A DNA stretch of 64,000 nt from VXRJ01 sp964636705 (GTDB lineage: Bacteria > Acidobacteriota > Vicinamibacteria > Vicinamibacterales > UBA8438), in the NCBI GenBank assembly GCA_964636705.1, contig CAZWUJ010000001.1:246659-310658 (forward strand). Direction: 5' to 3'. Below are positions 61,126 to 64,000 of the stretch, piece after piece (within the stretch, counting starts at the first letter, position 1; every line of letters starts with the position of its first letter). A program made the position numbers and the translations under genes. The notes beneath the pieces are model-generated. The model was not told the origin of the DNA, made no database searches, and was given only the letters and a program-made list of their open reading frames with translations.

Positions 61126-62289
61126 TCACGGACCCGTTTCTACAAGCTCCAGCGCCAGGCCGTCGAGGTCCTCAATGAGGACGGCGCGCGTGTCACCGAA
61201 CGGGTAGGGACCCTCGAGGATCGGAACGCCGCGCGACTCGAGGTGGGCGAGCACTGGATCGAGATCGGGATACGCGATCCCGACACGATCGACCACTTGG
61301 CCGCGGGACGGTGACAAAGGCACGTCCAGCTCCGGGCCGCAGCGGCCGTCGCGGCACTGACGCGTATACCACGCCCATCCCGCATTCTCGAGGCGCACGC
61401 TCGCAATCGGGCGCCGGAGCTGTCCCATCGGCAGGAACGACGCATAGCTGACGTCGCCGATCGGGACGTCGCATGGGTCGTATAGCGGGCGCGGCTCCAA
61501 CTCGCCGGTGTCCGGGTTGCGCTGCGGCGGCAGGGTCACGCCGAGCGTTTCGACGTACCAGTTGGCGGCGCAGAGCGGCTGCTCGTGCCAGAAGTGCGTG
61601 TGGCCATAGAAGAGATCCTCGGTCTCAGCGTTCCCGTTGAACTCCACGAGTATCCCGTCGGGATCGACGAGATAGCCGAAGTCCTGGCCGCTCCCCCGGT
61701 CGCGTGGCGGGTTCTCGCCCTCGCGCGCCCGCCGCTCCTCCATCTCGGCTACCGTGAGCAACTGATCGCCGAACGGCGCGAGCCCCGAGTGCGGAACGCC
61801 GACCGTGTCGTCCGGCCCCGTAAACACGGGCAGGAAGGCGAACCGTTCCCCGTCCGGATCGAGTGCCGTCAGCCGCTCGTACAGCGCCAGCCCGTCCGTG
61901 CTCGGTCCGGTCGTCCAGAACGGACTCTGCGGAATCGACTGCCGACGTTCCGGATCGAACGCGCCCGGCGCCGACTCGTCCACCTGCGTGTACAGCAGAT
62001 AGACCCCGTCCGCCGCGAACGCCGGCATTCCCGCGAACGTCGTCCGCTCGCCAGCCGGCCAGAACGTCGACCACCAGTCGAGGGCGCGCTCCGGATCGAC
62101 GGAGTTGATGTGGATGTGGTGAAAGGCTGGCCGCGGCAGCGTGGGCGCCGCGTCGGCGGCCGTTCCCGTCGGTTCGTCCGAGTCAGAGCTAGTCGATAGT
62201 TCGCTCGCACACGCCACCGCTGCGGTCACGCAAAGCGCGAACACCAACACTAGCAATCTCTTCCGGGTTCCCATCTCTTGACGCGTCAC
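61126..62289 (-). CDS. VOC-family lipoprotein, glyoxalase-like
   Basis: 387 residues. A GTG at 62289 has GGGGGGAT at good spacing; an ATG five codons later is the alternative. A lipobox-like AVAC lies after a hydrophobic segment, followed by a Ser/Asp-rich linker. The VOC part begins FHHIHINSVDPERALDWW (His metal ligand) and repeats a HFWHEQP...VETLGV module. It ends in VLIEDLDGLALELVE (Glu ligand). An exported VOC protein of this size may bind or rearrange a small metabolite. The substrate is unknown. Confidence 0.78.
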   Translation of the reverse strand: MTRQEMGTRKRLLVLVFALCVTAAVACASELSTSSDSDEPTGTAADAAPTLPRPAFHHIHINSVDPERALDWWSTFWPAGERTTFAGMPAFAADGVYLLYTQVDESAPGAFDPERRQSIPQSPFWTTGPSTDGLALYERLTALDPDGERFAFLPVFTGPDDTVGVPHSGLAPFGDQLLTVAEMEERRAREGENPPRDRGSGQDFGYLVDPDGILVEFNGNAETEDLFYGHTHFWHEQPLCAANWYVETLGVTLPPQRNPDTGELEPRPLYDPCDVPIGDVSYASFLPMGQLRRPIASVRLENAGWAWYTRQCRDGRCGPELDVPLSPSRGQVVDRVGIAYPDLDPVLAHLESRGVPILEGPYPFGDTRAVLIEDLDGLALELVETGP

Positions 62290-62381
62290 GCGGTCATCCC
62301 CCCCTTTCGCGGCATTAGTTCGCAATAATCTGGGCCGTTCGGGATTCACCGCCCCTCAACGCAGCCGGGGTATCGCCACCG

Positions 62382-63068
62382 CTACTCGTTCGCAGGTGCG
62401 GCTTTCACATCTACCCGCACCTGTTCACAACTGTACACTTCTCCATTCCATCGGATCCTGTGAGCGCACCCACGCCTTCTATCCGCAGCGCTGTACACAT
62501 TGGAACGAAATACGCGTACGCCGCGTACGCGTTCCTCCCTCCATTCCGTTCCGATTCTCCTCACGCTTGTGCGTGCGCCGTGTTCATGTCCGTGAAGAGC
62601 GAGTACCGCTCGAAATCCCCGAACTTCGCCGAGTGCACCCACGACCTCGTCAAGCGGCGGCCTGCGGTGCGATAGCACCACGACTGACCGAATACTGCTA
62701 CTTGTCTGTACCTCTTCCAGTGCCCTCCGGAGCTCACGCAGTCCACTTCCCGAACCTGGGTCCCGATCCACACCAATGAACCACAGACCCGCTACACTCA
62801 TTCCCAAAGGGCCGCGCCGCTTCGTCCATCGCGACAGTGCGTCGAACGTATCGGCGCGGTCGTGGTTCCCCTTAACGCAGAATTTCCACATTCGTGGCCA
62901 AGTATTCCGTTGTTCGTCCGGTGCACTCGTCGCACTCCGACAGTCCCCAGTGACTGCAACGATATCGTTCTTGAATTCTGGGCACCGTGCCAGCGCATTC
63001 AGCCGCAACATCGTCTCCGATTGTGCATGCGTATCAGATATATGCAGAATCGTCGGCAGCCACGACAT
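62382..63068 (-). CDS. calcineurin-like metallophosphoesterase
   Basis: 228 residues from an ATG with AGGAGA nine bases upstream. All metal motifs are in order: HISDTH near residue 9, VTGD, VKGNHD near 65, SHRRPP and LHGHEH near 155. It has no signal peptide. Such enzymes hydrolyse phosphomono- or diesters. The surrounding DNA looks less GC-rich than the rest of the window, so it may be acquired. A small hypothetical gene lies 26 bases upstream. Confidence 0.87.
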   Translation of the reverse strand: MSWLPTILHISDTHAQSETMLRLNALARCPEFKNDIVAVTGDCRSATSAPDEQRNTWPRMWKFCVKGNHDRADTFDALSRWTKRRGPLGMSVAGLWFIGVDRDPGSGSGLRELRRALEEVQTSSSIRSVVVLSHRRPPLDEVVGALGEVRGFRAVLALHGHEHGARTSVRRIGTEWREERVRGVRVFRSNVYSAADRRRGCAHRIRWNGEVYSCEQVRVDVKAAPANE

Positions 63069-63094
63069 TCAAGCCTGTCTCCTCGTCACTTCAC

Positions 63095-63307
63095 TCAAGA
63101 ACCTCCGATGAAGCGTCGTCGCACGTTCAGATCGGACGGCACTACCACCCTCGCAACGCGCTGATCCATCGCGACTTCCCATAGACCCGCGAATCTCCGT
63201 GTCCGGTACTCATCCACTCGGGCCACTTTGTTGATTGGCGTCCGCGCAGGCATCCCCATCCCGTTGCTCCCGTGATTGCCCCCGTCCGATCCGTACAGGA
63301 TAGCCAA
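63095..63307 (-). CDS. short hypothetical protein
   Basis: About 70 residues from a TTG (63307), with AAGG at moderate spacing. The sequence is basic (RTPINKVARVDEYRTRRF, DLNVRRRFIGGS) with no recognised domain. It ends 26 bases before the metallophosphoesterase start and may share its transcript. A competing frame (63142-63351) overlaps it and neither is certain. The remaining 63308-63433 shows nothing clear. Confidence 0.4.
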   Translation of the reverse strand: MAILYGSDGGNHGSNGMGMPARTPINKVARVDEYRTRRFAGLWEVAMDQRVARVVVPSDLNVRRRFIGGS

Positions 63308-63433
63308 ACCGAAGCCTTGCAGCCCCCAACTCTCCCGCTCGTGCGGAGCACTTCAATCCTCGCCTACACGTAGCCTGCAATCAGAGATGCGTCGCAGCCG
63401 TCGCTACTTCCGTTCCGTTCCCGCAGTGTCCCC

Positions 63434-64000
63434 TCAACCGTCATCTCCCTCCACGGCGATCCGCAACTTCCGTGCCAGCCGCCGATACACCTTCTCCACG
63501 GGTCCGATGAACACATTGTTGTCCGCGTAGAACCGCACTGCCTCCACCGCCTCACTCCTAACGTTATATCCATTGCGAGTGCTGCCAGAGATCTCGTGCC
63601 TTCTCAAGACTTGCCGCGTCACTTCCTCTACAACCTGTTCGCCGTATCGCGACTTGCGGATCGCACCACGCCTCAGATTCCGTTCCTCGACGCTGCGCAT
63701 TCCTACCCCGCCCTTGCCGACGAACTTATCCAACACGACCCCAATGTCTGCCTTCAGGTGGTCTGACCCATACTTCTTTGTTCCCTCCGCCGCCTGCTGT
63801 CTGTCGATCCACTGTCGCGCCGCCCCGTCGACCTCCGAGCCCCTAAGTTGCGCCCGGCCGAAGCCCGCGCAGTTGTGCAGGTCACCACCCGCAAAGCGAC
63901 ACCGTTCAAAGACCGTCTCTTCATCGAATCTACAATTCGCCCACATCGATGCGGCGCGGCGGGCGGGATTTCGACAGGCGGCGCCCTTCGCGAAGGACCA
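63434..64000 (-). CDS. pentapeptide-repeat-like protein, 5' end beyond window
   Basis: The frame is open to the right edge (18 codons beyond the first visible ATG at 63946), so the start lies outside the window. The visible N-terminal part has pentapeptide-like repeats: ANCRFDEETVFERCRFAGGDLHNCAGFGRAQLRG. The rest (about 120 residues, with KVYRRLARKLRIAVEGDDG at the end) matches nothing I know. The function of the fused unit is unknown. Confidence 0.6.
   Translation of the reverse strand, partial: WSFAKGAACRNPARRAASMWANCRFDEETVFERCRFAGGDLHNCAGFGRAQLRGSEVDGAARQWIDRQQAAEGTKKYGSDHLKADIGVVLDKFVGKGGVGMRSVEERNLRRGAIRKSRYGEQVVEEVTRQVLRRHEISGSTRNGYNVRSEAVEAVRFYADNNVFIGPVEKVYRRLARKLRIAVEGDDG

Noticed and set aside
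1..64000. tRNA or rRNA genes
   Set aside because: No gap contained a recognisable cloverleaf or rRNA segment by eye. A tRNA scan would settle it.

Overview
The window is high-GC DNA with tightly packed genes. Many encode exported proteins with Sec, Tat or lipoprotein signals. Its gene content (an expanded family of secreted proteins beginning PDLQGVW, DUF6152, DUF5916, soluble PQQ dehydrogenases, DUF1592/DUF1552 and DUF1553/DUF1501 pairs, a TonB receptor, Cox-like molybdenum hydroxylases) suggests a chromosomal piece of an Acidobacteriota bacterium of Vicinamibacteria type, free-living or host-associated. This assignment is inferred from gene content only. No rRNA, tRNA, CRISPR array, insertion sequence or phage structural gene was recognised.

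Layout. 0-9 kb: a GT-C-like membrane protein; an AhpD-like peroxidase-related gene with an in-frame UGA that I read as selenocysteine; a metallo-beta-lactamase-fold hydrolase; a PDLQGVW protein coupled to a DUF5916 outer-membrane protein; and a GntP permease. 9-12.5 kb: a translationally coupled minus-strand operon of DUF3696 AAA ATPase, PIN-domain nuclease and RNA ligase, then a VapBC-type pair. 12.5-20.6 kb: an oxidation cluster with two Tat-exported FMN hydroxy-acid oxidase homologues, a PQQ dehydrogenase, threonine aldolase, two PDLQGVW proteins (one fused to cytochrome c) and DUF6152. 20.8-25.7 kb: a second VapBC pair, a class B3-like metallohydrolase, two more PDLQGVW genes and a gabD pseudogene. 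25.8-29.6 kb: the three subunits of a form II Cox-like molybdenum hydroxylase.

29.7-38.6 kb: DUF1552/DUF1592, an ankyrin protein, a second PQQ dehydrogenase and a cyclase-family protein. 38.6-46.8 kb: hipBA with a clear operator palindrome, an APC permease, an exported amidohydrolase and three PDLQGVW genes. 46.8-53.7 kb: DUF1549/DUF1553, DUF1501 and a TonB-dependent receptor. 53.7-62.3 kb: a double lipocalin-like lipoprotein, an RHH-MNT/HEPN module, an exported HpcH/HpaI aldolase, another MBL hydrolase, DUF4920, two more PDLQGVW genes and a VOC lipoprotein. 62.4-64 kb looks less GC-rich and holds a metallophosphoesterase and a pentapeptide-repeat-like gene cut by the right edge.

The main theme is periplasmic or surface oxidation and breakdown of organic substrates, with respiratory-type cofactors (PQQ, heme c, FMN, Mo) and TonB or permease uptake. 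Scattered among these genes are defence and persistence modules: four toxin-antitoxin loci and the ATPase-PIN-ligase operon. The two most noteworthy items are the CXXU AhpD-like selenoprotein candidate with a SECIS-like hairpin (2168-2743) and the ATPase-PIN-RNA ligase operon (8954-11483).
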